From the NCBI GenBank assembly GCA_022376925.1, contig JAIOJX010000004.1, forward strand, positions 6,138,001 through 6,202,000: 64,000 nucleotides of DNA, read 5' to 3'. Source of the DNA: Tragulus kanchil. Its lineage: Eukaryota > Chordata > Mammalia > Artiodactyla > Tragulidae. A model generated the notes under the pieces. That model searched no databases. It saw only the letters and a program-made list of their open reading frames with translations, and was not told where the DNA came from. Shown in pieces: positions 12,000 through 24,080 of this stretch; within the stretch, counting starts at the first letter, position 1, and each line of letters starts with the position of its first letter. The position numbers and the translations under genes were made by a program.

Positions 12000-12477
12000 T
12001 GTTGAAGGTCCCCAGGGGCCTGGGCCCTGTGCTAACTGCTGGGAGGGTGGGGAGAGCCAAGAGAGGTAAGCCTCCTTTTTGGTTCTTGTGGGGCAAAGGG
12101 AGAGACAGCTCTTAATCAAGGGATTGTTCTACTGGATAAATAAATAGAAACTGAGGTAACTGTATGAAGGCCTGGGGTCCATGAGAGTGAATTATAAGGG
12201 AAGCTTGCCTTGACTGGGGTGGGAGAGATGTAGGGGGTAGAGAGAGAGACTGTGTATATAGGGGGTGGTAGTCAGGACAGGCTTTCCTGAAGAAATAAGT
12301 GTGAGCTAAAGCCTCAAGGATGAGTTGGAAGTAACTAAATGGATAAGGCATGAGGAAAAACAGGGGAGCGTCAGACAGAGGGAGTTAAAAGCCATGGTGA
12401 AGACCATGAAGCAGAAGAAAGTGGGCAGCAGGCATCAGAGGCAGGCGAGGACAGAGGCTGTAGGGGTGGGGGCTGAG
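12000..12477 (+). repeat. L2 relic, sense (repeated about 13050-13620)
   Basis: The L2 order is present: GGGCCCTGTGCTAACTGCTG, a purine-rich stretch, CAGGCTTTCCTGAAGAAATA, then GAGCTAAAGCCTCAAGGATG. Copy 2 continues further 3' to about 13620. Confidence 0.7.
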
Positions 12478-13619
12478 TAACTAGATGGAAGGCATGAGGA
12501 AAAACTGTAAGGAATAGCATCAGAAGTGAGAGCTGCTGTGGTTGTAGCTGGTTAATTACTTTTGTAGTCAAGAGGATATAAGAAACTGTGGCAGAGACTT
12601 CATTTTGGTCTCCTAAATGCTGAAGTGTTCTGTGCACATGTTGGTGATTCTTCATCAGAGAAAGTGCATCCTGCCATGGGTGCACTTGCAAGAGGTCCAT
12701 AAGAGAATATACCTAAGACAGCTTTTTGTTGTGCTACAATTACTTATTTTAATGCTGTTGCTTTATTGCATTATTTTCCTGAAATAAATTGTAGACTGTG
12801 GCATGGTTAAAAAAAAAAGAAGTGAGAGCTGATGGACAGGGAGGAGGCCTAGGGTATTTGAACTCAGCAGGATGTAGGAGATTGCCAAACACACATGCAG
12901 AACCAGAGGGAGATACTTGTAGAAACGTGGCCTCAGGATGGATGGAGGTGGCTTCAGGTGGCTTTTAAAGGTGCTGCACTGTGTGCGGGGAAAGGGGGCT
13001 CTGACGAATCAGAGGCCACACAGTCACGTCACGTTTCCCTTCTCTGAGCTGTTGTTGAAGGTCCCCAGGGGCCTGGGCCCTGTGCTAACTGCTGGGAGGG
13101 TGGGGAGAGCCAAGAGAGGTAAGCCTCCTTTTTGGTTCTTGTGGGGCAAAGGGAGAGACAGCTCTTAATCAAGGGATTGTTCTACTGGATAAATAAATAG
13201 AAACTGAGGTAACTGTATGAAGGCCTGGGGTCCATGAGAGTGAATTATAAGGGAAGCTTGCCTTGACTGGGGTGGGAGAGATGTAGGGGGTAGAGAGAGA
13301 CTGTGTATATAGGGGGTGGTAGTCAGGACAGGCTTTCCTGAAGAAATAAGTGTGAGCTAAAGCCTCAAGGATGAGTTGGAAGTAACTAAATGGATAAGGC
13401 ATGAGGAAAAACAGGGGAGCGTCAGACAGAGGGAGTTAAAAGCCATGGTGAAGACCATGAAGCAGAAGAAAGTGGGCAGCAGGCATCAGAGGCAGGCGAG
13501 GACAGAGGCTGTAGGGGTGGGGGCTGAGGTGAGGCGAGATTGCAGTGGGACGAGGCTGGAGATGTCCGGGCGAGGAGAGGAGACGGCGGGTCAGGCTGGG
13601 CCCAGACGCCCAGTGCTGC

Positions 13620-14978
13620 TCAGCATGGTCTGTGCACCAGGACCGAGGCCAAACTCTTACTTACAAATCTGTGACGAGATAGGCACAGAATGGAGCGTGA
13701 GATTTTTATTGCCATCTGATAGCAGTTTTATGTTTGTTAAATCTTGTGGTTTTAATGTCTCTTTATTCACTTTTTCAGCAATTCATTTTGATGGGATTCA
13801 GTATTTTCAGTGGAATGATGTAGGGGAAGCAGTCTCATTGTTTGTGGCAGGAGGATTTTGGCCTTTGTCTGAAAGCCACTGAGCGATTGTGACTAGCAGC
13901 ATGCCAAAAGCAGAGCTGAGATCTGCAGAGACAGCTCTGGCTGCTGGGGGGGCTCGGAGGGGAGGGGGTGCAGGAGGCCGCTGGGTGCAGTGAGGGCACT
14001 GGCCCGGGGCTCAGAAAACTGCGGCTTGGGCCAGGGAGGTGGCCACAAGGATGGATTTGGATTGACTGGGCAGGACTTGAAGCCAAGGCAGATTTTTTTT
14101 TTTTAAATCAAGGCAGACAGGAGAACAGGGAAGAGGGCTTTGCTTGGATCGAGTTTGGCGCACTGGTGGCAAATAGTGCCATTGCTGGGTGTGCAGAGGG
14201 GCTTAGGTTCCCAGGGAGAAAGGCCCTAATTCCCTCCCTGACCCGGGAGCCAAGAGCACTTGTCTGAGCTGGCGGCAGGTGTTACATGTACTGTCTCCCT
14301 CAGGCCCACCTGGCTGCATGCTGGGCCAGACACGGCACCAAGGGGGCTGTGACCCTTGACATGGCTTAGGAGCTTTCTGCAAGCCTGAAGCTTCATTTAG
14401 TAATGAGCTTCCAGCTTCCTAAGGCACGTGGGTGAGTAGGGCACTCGGTAGACTAGACTACGAAGGCGGAGGAAGACTGCATCCCAAAGACTGGGCTGCT
14501 CTGAGTGAAGACGGCACTGGACTTGAACCTAACCTACAGCGCACCATCACTGAGACCCTTCTTTTAGGATCCCAGTGGCTGTCTAGCCATGTTCTAACCA
14601 AGGTGTCGGAACAGTCAGGCAGAGGAGGGACAGAAACGGTTAGCTCCTCTGACCTGATCTGTGCCCTAAAAGGCTCCAGGAGACTGGTTTCTCAGAGTCC
14701 TTCTCAGGGAAGCCTCAGTTCTTCAGTGGCTTCCACTCTGCTGAGGGTTTTTTCTATCTCAACCATGCACTGCTGTAAATCAAGTTCACTTCTGGTCATA
14801 ATCCTGAGGCAGTGGCAACTGGGAACCTCCTCGGGTCTTTGCCAATCTGATCTCAGATTAGATCTAGCGAAGGCAAAGCTAAGAGACTGGCAGATTTCCA
14901 GGCTGTCTCTGGAGCAGAGGGTGCTGATCCTTTCCAGGAGGAGTTGGAGGCATTGGTTTGGGGAAAGGCATGGTAAAG
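13620..14978. other. Unassigned sequence
   Basis: No gene is supported. A T-run lies at 14092-14105. Several open frames (one of 234 codons beginning 14432) have no family resemblance, and the longest runs into a BovB repeat, so I treat them as chance. Confidence 0.5.
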
Positions 14979-15157
14979 ATAGAAGGCAGAAGGACAAGGG
15001 GATGACAGAGGATAAGATGATCGGATGGCATCACCGACCCAATGAACGTGAGTCTAAGCGAGCTATGAAGATGGTGAAGGACACAGAAGCTTGGGGTCTG
15101 CAGTCCATGGAGTCGCAAAGAGTTGAACACAACTGAGTGACTGAACTGGACTGATGG
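14979..15157 (+). mobile_element. BovB/ART2-type 3' end, sense
   Basis: The sense 3' end of BovB or its derivative is recognised from GATGACAGAGGATAAGATGA, GGATGGCATCACCGACCCAA, GTCCATGGAGTCGCAAAGAG and the terminal ACTGAGTGACTGAACTGGAC. It is 5' truncated. The copy at 16085-16262 belongs to duplication 6. Confidence 0.8.
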
Positions 15158-15650
15158 TTTTCTCGTCACATTTCCCCCATTCACAATGCTTTCACTCCTG
15201 GAGGAGTATATGGATTTAGGATTATGGAATCACATATCATCTGAGCAGAAAGATACCATGATTAACAAGCTGAAAGGTCACTGCTCCCTTTTCTCTATAG
15301 GAACGATATTGTGAGTTAATCCCCGTATCCCGTGCAGTCTCAGAAGCCTCCTCCCCACACCTCTCCTGGCAGACACTGCCAGCCAGTCGGAGTTAGCATG
15401 CAGTTTGCAGGGATTTCTGTTGGTTCCTAGGGCTGCCATTACAAAGTTTCCACAGCTAAGTGACTTACAGCAATAAAACTTTTTCTTTTCACAGGTCTAG
15501 CCATATTTTCTCTGAAACCCCAAGGGAAGAATCCTTCCTTGCCTCTCCAGGGTCTGTGGGTTTATGGTCATCCCTGGTGTTCCTTGGCTTGCAGATAAGT
15601 CTTCTGATCTGTGTCTGTCTCTTCACATGGCTTTTCCCCCATGCGTATGC

Positions 15651-15671
15651 TATATATATATATATATATAT

Positions 15672-15702
<31 letters not shown>
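15651..15702 (+). repeat. TA/GATA compound microsatellite (long form)
   Basis: About 12 TA units are followed by about 7 GATA units. The other copy at 16755-16794 has about 3 TA units and a different GATA count. The length difference could be two alleles or a run-length error. Confidence 0.9.
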
Positions 15703-16754
15703 CCAGCCACTGAATTAGGGTCTCTGCTCATCTTGATTGGTTATCTGCAAAAATCCCATTTCTAAGTAAGGTCACATTCCCAGGTTCCAAGTATACCTGA
15801 ATTTGGTGGTGGAGGGCAGGAGCATTAATCTCCCCAGGACCAAACTTGACACTAACCAGAGCCCTATTTTTTTTTATTCTATTTTTTCTAATCTTCCAAT
15901 TTTGTAGATGAGAAATGCCTGTTCAAGGCCCAAAGGCTCAAACAGTTCCATCGAGAGTCCAGTGTTTTTCTGTTTGAATTGCCCCCTATAGTCTGGCAGA
16001 TTTCCAGGCTGTCTCTGGAGCAGAGGTGCTGATCCTTTCCAGGAGGAGTTGGAGGCATTGGTTTGGGGAAAGGCATGGTAAAGATAGAAGGCAGAAGGAC
16101 AAGGGGATGACAGAGGATAAGATGATCGGATGGCATCACCGACCCAATGAACGTGAGTCTAAGCGAGCTATGAAGATGGTGAAGGACACAGAAGCTTGGG
16201 GTCTGCAGTCCATGGAGTCGCAAAGAGTTGAACACAACTGAGTGACTGAACTGGACTGATGGTTTTCTCGTCACATTTCCCCCATTCACAATGCTTTCAC
16301 TCCTGGAGGAGTATATGGATTTAGGATTATGGAATCACATATCATCTGAGCAGAAAGATACCATGATTAACAAGCTGAAAGGTCACTGCTCCCTTTTCTC
16401 TATAGGAACGATATTGTGAGTTAATCCCCGTATCCGTGCAGTCTCAGAAGCCTCCTCCCCACACCTCTCCTGGCAGACACTGCCAGCCAGTCGGAGTTAG
16501 CATGCAGTTTGCAGGGATTTCTGTTGGTTCCTAGGGCTGCCATTACAAAGTTTCCACAGCTAAGTGACTTACAGCAATAAAACTTTTTCTTTTCACAGGT
16601 CTAGCCATATTTTCTCTGAAACCCCAAGGGAAGAATCCTTCCTTGCCTCTCCAGGGTCTGTGGGTTTATGGTCATCCCTGGTGTTCCTTGGCTTGCAGAT
16701 AAGTCTTCTGATCTGTGTCTGTCTCTTCACATGGCTTTTCCCCCATGCGTATGC

Positions 16755-16759
16755 TATAT

Positions 16760-16794
<35 letters not shown>
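16755..16794 (+). repeat. TA/GATA compound microsatellite (short form)
   Basis: This is the counterpart of the repeat at 15651-15702, with the TA part reduced to about 3 units ahead of the GATA run. The flanks are identical. Confidence 0.9.
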
Positions 16795-17008
16795 CCAGCC
16801 ACTGAATTAGGGTCTCTGCTCATCTTGATTGGTTATCTGCAAAAATCCCATTTCTAAGTAAGGTCACATTCCCAGGTTCCAAGTATACCTGAATTTGGTG
16901 GTGGAGGGCAGGAGCATTAATCTCCCCAGGACCAAACTTAACACTAACCAGAGCCCTATTTTTTTTTATTCTATTTTTTCTAATCTTCCAATTTTGTAGA
17001 TGAGAAAT

Positions 17009-18354
17009 CCTGAGGCCTCAAGTAGAGAAGGGAATTGCTGAAAGTCTGTTAACAATTGGCCCAAGATAGGAACTCCAAATTCCAGTCTGCCAGTCGAGAG
17101 TCCAGTGTTTTTCTGTTTGTATACTTGAATGAAGCCTTAAAACTAACATTTCTCCTCTTCCCTAGGAGAGACTTATATAATCTGGTTTCATGGCATGTGA
17201 ATCATTAACCACAAGGGTAACCCAGCTAGGCTTGTAGAAATGGTGATTCTTGTTGCTTTCCAGCTAGGACGTCTTCCAGAGATCCAGCCTTAAAGGAAGT
17301 GCTGTGCAATGAATGTTCTAAAATGACTCCAGCCTGGATCCCAGCACCACTCTGGACACATGGAAATAGATGCTCAATAAGTATTTGGTGAATTTGATGT
17401 GCCACAAGTGTTTGATAAGTGAGCCATGCCTCTGTTGTTTTTGTCTGTTTTGGATACAAGCAGAATCTTGGAATGAGAAAGCTGTTCAGGAAAGGCGTTG
17501 CAAAGTCTAACTAGCGTTGAAGATGCAGATCAGGAAGAAATGTGAAGTGTCAGACTTGGGGCCTCCTCTGTCTGCTCATTCATGACATGCTCATGAAGAC
17601 TCCAGTTTCCACTGAAGGAGACAAAAGGCAAACACAGAACACTCTCCTTTGGGCCTTGTGTAAGGCACCATGATAACATGCTTCATAAACATTCACTTCA
17701 TTTTCTCATCTCTGTGTGGTGGATGCTATTATGTCCATTTTATAGGTTAGGAAAAAGTAATTCATTCAAAGATCCATAGCTAATGAATGTTGATTGAAAC
17801 CGATTCGTTCTGACTCAAATCTATTTTACTTAAAAAATTTACACCCAAGTGGAATGTGGGTCTTCCATTTTTGGAAGCACGGTATGAGGAGCTCTGAGGT
17901 TGCCACAAAATTTGGCTTATATGAAGTTGTTTCTTTTTTTTATGAAGTTGCTTATTTTGACCACTTGTAGAAATATCAAGTGTTATCTGAATATGTTTAA
18001 AATTTTTTGTTGTTGTTCTGTAACCCTTAGAATCCTCATAAAACAGTGCCATCATATAGCTTCATTAGATAGTGTGATCTTCAAAGTTACATGGTGGGCC
18101 TGCAGAATATGGGGAACAGTGCCCATTTACAGGGGAGGCAGTTGAAACTCAGAGAGGGAAAATGACCCAGATGAGGGCACCCTTGGAGACAGTGGAGAAA
18201 GTGGGCACTTGAGCAGGTCACCTGATTCCCAGTCCAGCAGTCTCTTGCATGCTCAGTGATGCCACACACTTAGGAGTGCATGATGGAATTGTGTTCCCCT
18301 GACCCCGTTAGTCTTGCAAGGGGAACAGAGGGTCGCACAAACGCATTTTGGAGT
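17009..18354. other. Mostly unassigned sequence with L2-like fragment
   Basis: Only a short L2/MIR-like patch near 17690-17815 is recognisable (CATTTTATAGGTTAGGAAAA, then CCATAGCTAATGAATG). The rest carries no gene or family that I can name. Confidence 0.45.
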
Positions 18355-18359
18355 GATGG

Positions 18360-18535
18360 ACTCCATCCTTTTATACATCTATCCAGCCATCCACTCGTTG
18401 ACCTCACCATCATTCAAAGTTGCTCTTCTCCCCTTACTCAATCATTCATCCAATTCATCTGTCCATTTGTCTGTCACTCTTTCAGTCATCCTTCATTGAA
18501 CCAATTATTGATCCCTCTAAGCATCCTGATCCACT
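18360..18535 (+). repeat. Degenerate ATCC-rich simple repeat
   Basis: The stretch is built from drifting CATCC/CATTCATC units (ATCCAGCCATCCACTC, ATCATTCATCCAATTCATCT). It is a decayed tetranucleotide repeat. Confidence 0.65.
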
Positions 18536-18794
18536 CTTTTCTCATAGCTCATAGCAACATGTACCGTTTGACCTCTTATCTGTGGGAGGAAGCAAGGTGT
18601 ATATAGACAAAGGGTGTCAAGAAATGACATTTTTCTGACTTTCTGGATGTCAGTAGAAGAGAGAGACCTGTCTATGAAAAGCTGCACTACAAGGCAGACT
18701 AGATTCATTTAGGGACTTATCTTACTGTGAGGTGTAGAGAGGGGAGTGCCTGCTTCTGGCTGGTATGGCTTCAGGGAAGAAGGGCGCACAGTGT

Positions 18795-18965
18795 GATCTG
18801 AATCTCCATGCAGATCAGCATTCCCTAGGGTCCGTTCCCCAGGCACTGGAATCACATGGGCTGATCATACAAAAGACAAAAGTAGATTTCTTCTTCTACT
18901 TTTACTGCATCAGAATTTCTAGGGGTAGGAAATGGAAAGATGCATTTCTAATGCATGTCTCTTGG
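18795..18965. repeat. Possible MER5-like DNA transposon relic
   Basis: CACTGGAATCACATGGGCTG and CATCAGAATTTCTAGGGGTA lie in the order expected of a MER5 (hAT-Charlie) non-autonomous element, but the middle is disrupted. Confidence 0.4.
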
Positions 18966-18967
18966 GT

Positions 18968-19105
18968 AACTTAAAAAAAAAGCTTTATTGGGTTATAATT
19001 TGCATATTGTAAAACTCGTCCATTTTTAGTATACAATTCAACAATTATTAGGATCTTTACAAAGTTGTGCGGCCATCAGCACTATCTTAATTCCCTAGTT
19101 ATTTG
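18968..19105 (-). mobile_element. L1M fragment, antisense
   Basis: The sequence TTTATTGGGTTATAATTTGC, then CATTTTTAGTATACAATTCA, then AAAGTTGTGCGGCCATCAGC matches the antisense 3' region common in old mammalian L1M elements. Confidence 0.6.
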
Positions 19106-20322
19106 TAATTTGCACACTGAAATGGGTCAGTTATCCAATCCAAGGAAGCCCTTAAACAAAGGTGTAGGGGTGGTGGCTGTAGAGGTAGATTGAGTAGTCT
19201 TGGGGGAGGGCTGATAGCCCCATCCTGCTGGGTATACCATGAATAAAAAGGGAAAGGAAATAATACTAGGAAGAGGGGATGACACTGATCAGATCATTTC
19301 CAGAGAGTTGGTTTGGTGGGGAGAGGGGACTGGGTACCTGTTGTCTAAGGTGAAGTTGGAGGTGGGGGTAGAGAGAAGGGATGGTTAGGAACACAGTTCT
19401 TGGCTGCTCGCTGTACTGCAGAAGGGGCCCTCCAGACCAGCTGGATGAGAGCCGTTTCACTGAAGGATTGATTTGCCAGGTGAGGAGTTGATTGAGACAC
19501 TGAGGATTTGATCTTGGCTTGCTCAGGGCTTTAGCTGTGAACGGGTGGACTTTTTTCTGATGAGAAGGTCACTCTCTTTCAATGGCCACTTATCCCCCAT
19601 TCCTGCTCTCTACTCTGTGTCCCATGTCCTGGCTCCTCCTACCAGACCCTGGCCCCCGTGTCTGCTCCTTCTGTTCATTCCCAGAAGGTGAATTGGTAGT
19701 GGCTGATTCTGTTAGAGTGAGCATTGGGATTTGTCCAATAGCTAAGTGTGCATCAGTCCTTTGCTGAATTAACTTTCAATGCATTGTCTTTTGCCTATTG
19801 GCTCTGATAGCTCCTTCACCACTCTGTGATTTCTCTATTGACCTCTAGGGGGCTTCCCTTTCCCCTGCTTATAATGAGAGTGCCCCCAGCCATCCTCAGC
19901 TAGTCCCAGGCCCTGAGGAGTAAGAATTGTAATAACAATGGTGAACTTCTTTGGCCTCCTCCGAAGGAATGGGTGAGGTAAATGGAAGGCGTTGCTATAG
20001 TTATTATGTGATATCACGTATATTGGTTTTTCTCTCCAAATCATTGCCCGGGGCTCTGTTTTGAAATTGGTTTTTACCCTCCTTGCTCTTATTGCAGCCT
20101 CCTATGCTCCCGTTACATATTTAACTTTTCTGCAATTCAGCACCTGCTCTGTTAGCACACTTCCCTTCCAGGCTTTTAGTGTGAGGTACCTGCATTTAGA
20201 TCAGCCTGAAGCTGTTGGGAGCTTTGGGTACCTTCACAGCCAGGCCTTTTAGGACTTCTTACTCCATGATGGGAAGGCCAAGTACCTGGAGCCCAGAAAG
20301 ATCACTTCTTGTACCCAATTAA
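19106..20322. other. Unassigned sequence
   Basis: There is no supported gene. A hydrophobic 63-codon open frame near 20061 has no signal-peptide context, splice sites or family match, so I do not call it. Confidence 0.5.
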
Positions 20323-20324
20323 AC

Positions 20325-20560
20325 GTAGTGATTAAGATCATGGACTCTAGAACCAGATTCCTGGTTTGAATTCCAGTTCTTGCTACTTGCTTGCTGTGTG
20401 GCCTCAGACAAGTATCTTAACCTCTCTGTGCCTCGGTTCCCTCTTGTGTCAAATGGGAGCCACAGTAGGACTAACCTCACAGAGTTGGAAGTAGGATTAG
20501 GTGAGTTAATGGGTGAAAAGCACTTAGGATACTGTCAGGCACATAGCCATTACCTTGGAA
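20325..20560 (+). repeat. MIR, well preserved
   Basis: A near full-length MIR: GTAGTGATTAAGATCATGGA, TTGAATTCCAGTTCTTGCTA, GTATCTTAACCTCTCTGTGC, AAATGGGAGCCACAGTAGGA and the 3' end with AGCACTTAGGATACTGTCAG. It is the clearest MIR in the window. Confidence 0.88.
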
Positions 20561-20849
20561 ACGTTGGTTAATAGTGTTTCCTAGCTCTGTAGTTGTATTT
20601 CCTTTTTTGGTGTGTCAACCAGTGTTAAAGAGTTTGAACTCAGTTCCAGGTACAGTGACTAAGTTGCTGTGTGATTTGAGTATGTCATTTCTCAGAAATT
20701 CAGCTTCCTCCTCTATTAAATGAGACCTAATAGTGTCTGGCCTGCGTTTTTCACTGCCTTGGGGTGACTGTGAGGAAGAGGTGACTTGATGGGCATGAAT
20801 GGGCTTTGTGGATGTTCATGCTTTGCCTGTAAGTATGGTAACAGGATGC

Positions 20850-23053
20850 TAGATGTTCTGTGAAAGGTCCATTGTGTTAAGATGGTTTCTTGGAAGGGAC
20901 GTCTTACTCTCAGGAAATGTGAGTCCAGCATGGAGACCGTGAGGTCCTGGTTGAGCCCCAGTTGGCTTAGTCCTTACAGGTGGCACCATTTTGAGATGTT
21001 GTCTTTCTGGGGTCTCCTGGGAGAGCAGTGGTTACACTGTATGTCAGCATCAGTGTTCCTGGTCACAAACAACAGAAACCAACACTTGCTTGTTGAGACA
21101 GTAAAGGGTGTTATTAAACAGTAGAGTGTTCTGGAGTGCCAGCGGACCAGGAGGCTGTGAAGCCAGCATAGGTGTCCAACGTGACAGCAGAGCTGATTCA
21201 GAAAGGATGCTGAGGGGGCCACTGTCGCTCACACTCACACAGGGCAGCTATATATAGACTGTGGCACCTGGAACTGGAGCTCATTAGCACTTAGGACTTT
21301 CTTATTGCTGCTGTTCCCTCCAGAGTGACCTCATCCTGTCCAACCCCTGACTAGTTTCTCTCTTGGTCAGGGATCGTGGCCACCCAGAGATCTGCACCAT
21401 CTCTTTCAAGCTCCAGGACCTCCTTTTGGTTCCCAGTGAGGAAGGGAGCCCAGGAAAAAGGTTCGCTCTGATTGGTTGACCTTTATGTCATTGTCCATTC
21501 TTGGACCAATCAGAATAGACCTTGTTGATAGGGTACCATGAATTGGCCAGCTTGAGTTCTGGGCCCATCCTTGGGAAGGAAGCGGTGATTGGCAGCCCTG
21601 ATGGAAGTATGTGGTTGAAATGGTGCAAGGAAGAGGGTGGATCTCTCAGAGACAGGCATGGGAATTAGAAGGACTAGTCTAGGTAGGGCTTTCACAGTCC
21701 GTCCAGCGCTACTGGGATATTTGGGTTGACTTCTCGACTTTCTGTTTTTACTGTTTTGTGTGCTAGAGCAGGCCTTCATAACTCTGTGCTTGGCCTGATC
21801 TCCTCAGGCTGACTGATCACCTCTCTCCCTGCATATACACTTTCATTGCTTTCAGACTAGATTCTAATTACACACTGTAATACTTAAAGGTTCAATTCTT
21901 TAAAAATCTTATTTTTGTAACAATAGATTTCACCTGTAAATATGATAAGGATTAGATGTTCTGTGAAAGGTCCATTGTGTTAAGATGGTTTCTTGGAAGG
22001 GACGTCTTACTCTCAGGAAATGTGAGTCCAGCATGGAGACCGTGAGGTCCTGGTTGAGCCCCAGTTGGCTTAGTCCTTACAGGTGGCACCATTTTGAGAT
22101 GTTGTCTTTCTGGGGTCTCCTGGGAGAGCAGTGGTTACACTGTATGTCAGCATCAGTGTTCCTGGTCACAAACAACAGAAACCAACACTTGCTTGTTGAG
22201 ACAGTAAAGGGTGTTATTAAACAGTAGAGTGTTCTGGAGTGCCAGCGGACCAGGAGGCTGTGAAGCCAGCATAGGTGTCCAACGTGACAGCAGAGCTGAT
22301 TCAGAAAGGATGCTGAGGGGGCCACTGTCGCTCACACTCACACAGGGCAGCTATATATAGACTGTGGCACCTGGAACTGGAGCTCATTAGCACTTAGGAC
22401 TTTCTTATTGCTGCTGTTCCCTCCAGAGTGACCTCATCCTGTCCAACCCCTGACTAGTTTCTCTCTTGGTCAGGGATCGTGGCCACCCAGAGATCTGCAC
22501 CATCTCTTTCAAGCTCCAGGACCTCCTTTTGGTTCCCAGTGAGGAAGGGAGCCCAGGAAAAAGGTTCGCTCTGATTGGTTGACCTTTATGTCATTGTCCA
22601 TTCTTGGACCAATCAGAATAGACCTTGTTGATAGGGTACCATGAATTGGCCAGCTTGAGTTCTGGGCCCATCCTTGGGAAGGAAGCGGTGATTGGCAGCC
22701 CTGATGGAAGTATGTGGTTGAAATGGTGCAAGGAAGAGGGTGGATCTCTCAGAGACAGGCATGGGAATGAGAAGGACTAGTCTAGGTAGGGCTTTCACAG
22801 TCCGTCCAGCGCTACTGGGATATTTGGGTTGACTTCTCGACTTTCTGTTTTTACTGTTTTGTGTGCTAGAGCAGGCCTTCATAACTCTGTGCTTGGCCTG
22901 ATCTCCTCAGGCTGACTGATCACCTCTCTCCCTGCATATACACTTTCATTGCTTTCAGACTAGATTCTAATTACACACTGTAATACTTAAAGGTTCAATT
23001 CTTTAAAAATCTTATTTTTGTAACAATAGATTTCACCTGTAAATATGATAAGG
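20850..23053 (+). repeat. Direct duplication 7 (20850-21950 and 21953-23053)
   Basis: The two 1101-base copies are offset by exactly 1103, with a 2-base spacer. The only difference found is T/G (about 21666 versus 22769). It is almost a perfect tandem duplication. Confidence 0.94.
21045..21690. repeat. Unnamed ancient repeat-like block with CCAAT motifs
   Basis: The composition resembles an old interspersed repeat, but I cannot name the family. ATTGG/CCAAT motifs cluster at 21471-21590 (TGATTGGTTG, ACCAATCAG, AATTGGCC, TGATTGGCAG), and TATATATA lies at 21249-21256. The second copy is at 22148-22793. Confidence 0.4.
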
Positions 23054-23570
23054 TATTACAAGCATTCACGTGCTGATCATCTGGCTTTAACAGATTTTAA
23101 TGTTTTGCCTTCTTCAGATTAAAAAAAAAAAAAAAGTCAAAAATGACAAATGGATTTGCACCACTTCAAGAATCCCTTCTTAATCTTATTTCCCTTTTTT
23201 CTTCTCTGAAGAAAAAGTAGAGTCGTTATCATTTTCAAAAAGGAGTTCATGACTTTTCTACATGTTCTAATCCCTGTACAGTGTCCAGCATTGTTTTGCA
23301 TGTTTTAGAACTTGACAGGAGTATTCATACTCTGCATATTATTTTGGAGTTTGCTTTCTTCACTGAGTAAATCTTTTGAAATTTCTTCACATTGGTATCT
23401 GTAGTACATTCACTTTAACCATTGTATAGTGTTTTATTTATCTATCTCCTATTGACAGATTTTATGTTCTGCTTTGTTTTCTGTTGCCACTATGAGCCCT
23501 CCTGCAGTGACCATTTTTGTGTAAATCCTGAGGGGTGTACCTGGGAGTGGAATCACACCAGGGGAGAAGG
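23054..23570 (-). mobile_element. L1M 3' region, antisense
   Basis: Antisense landmarks of an old L1: CACATTGGTATCTGTAGTAC, CCATTGTATAGTGTTTTATT, TCCTATTGACAG and GTACCTGGGAGTGGAAT. A poly(A) run lies at 23120-23134. The element is heavily diverged. Confidence 0.6.
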
Positions 23571-23924
23571 ACAGGGAAAAACAAAGTCATAGGCCAGCAA
23601 CTTCCTCACTGTCCAGGGCTAGCAGGTGATTAAGCCCCAGAAATCCCTGGCAAGGCTGTTCAAATAGGATTTAGCAGCTTGTGAAATGGGACTTTATTTC
23701 TTTAGCTAATCCCTGGCTGGGGAGAGGCCTGAGGTCTGACGTCACTGGCTCTGGACTGGGAGGGGCCAGCAGACCTAGACAATAGAAGATACTTGCTGAT
23801 TATAGGACTGAGCCTTTTGAACAACAGGAGGTTGGCCAAGCATGTCTTTGCCCCCACCCTTCTTTGCTGTGAGTCAAGCCATAATTGACATTTACTCTGC
23901 TTGGGATAAATGCAGGGGTGAGGA

Positions 23925-24080
23925 GAAGCCTAGAGTTTGCAGTCAGAATGCTCCAGGTTTTCTTGCTTGGTTCTGCCACTTACCCACTGAGTGACTGTGC
24001 TTATTACTTACTGTCTCTGAACCACAGTTTCCCTCTCTGTAGAATGACACTCAGTGATGGCCTCTGCTTTCAGACTGAGA
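23925..24080 (+). repeat. MIR relic
   Basis: It contains GGTTCTGCCACTTACCCACT, GAGTGACTGTGC and CACAGTTTCCCTCTCTGTAG in MIR order. Confidence 0.7.

Larger units (their letters stand above)
11446..13528 (+). repeat. Direct duplication 5 (11446-12477 and 12504-13528)
   Basis: Copies are offset by 1058 falling to 1051. The differences are poly(A) length (about 15 versus 10) and one AG unit in an AGAGAG run. The 26-base spacer repeats, imperfectly, the local string TAACTAAATGGATAAGGCAT found at 12333. Indel-only differences at runs suggest consensus error. Confidence 0.92.
14887..17008 (+). repeat. Direct duplication 6 (14887-15916 and 15993-17008)
   Basis: Copies differ by G-run and C-run length, one G/A substitution (15848 versus about 16939) and microsatellite length. 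The 76-base spacer is the most telling. It contains CGAGAGTCCAGTGTTTTTCT, which is the true sequence at 17095-17114 after copy 2, preceded by a garbled, shortened version of 17009-17094. Confidence 0.93.

Noticed and set aside
12536..12817. A second independent insertion of the mRNA-tail retrocopy
   Set aside because: It has the same TSD and hundreds of bases of identical flank, so it is the duplication of a single insertion.
13376..13882. A 168-codon plus-strand open frame
   Set aside because: It begins in an L2 relic, has low-complexity K/R/E composition from purine-rich DNA, and does not extend into the duplicate copy.
14432..15136. A 234-codon plus-strand open frame
   Set aside because: No family resemblance or initiation or splice context, and its last third is BovB 3' sequence.
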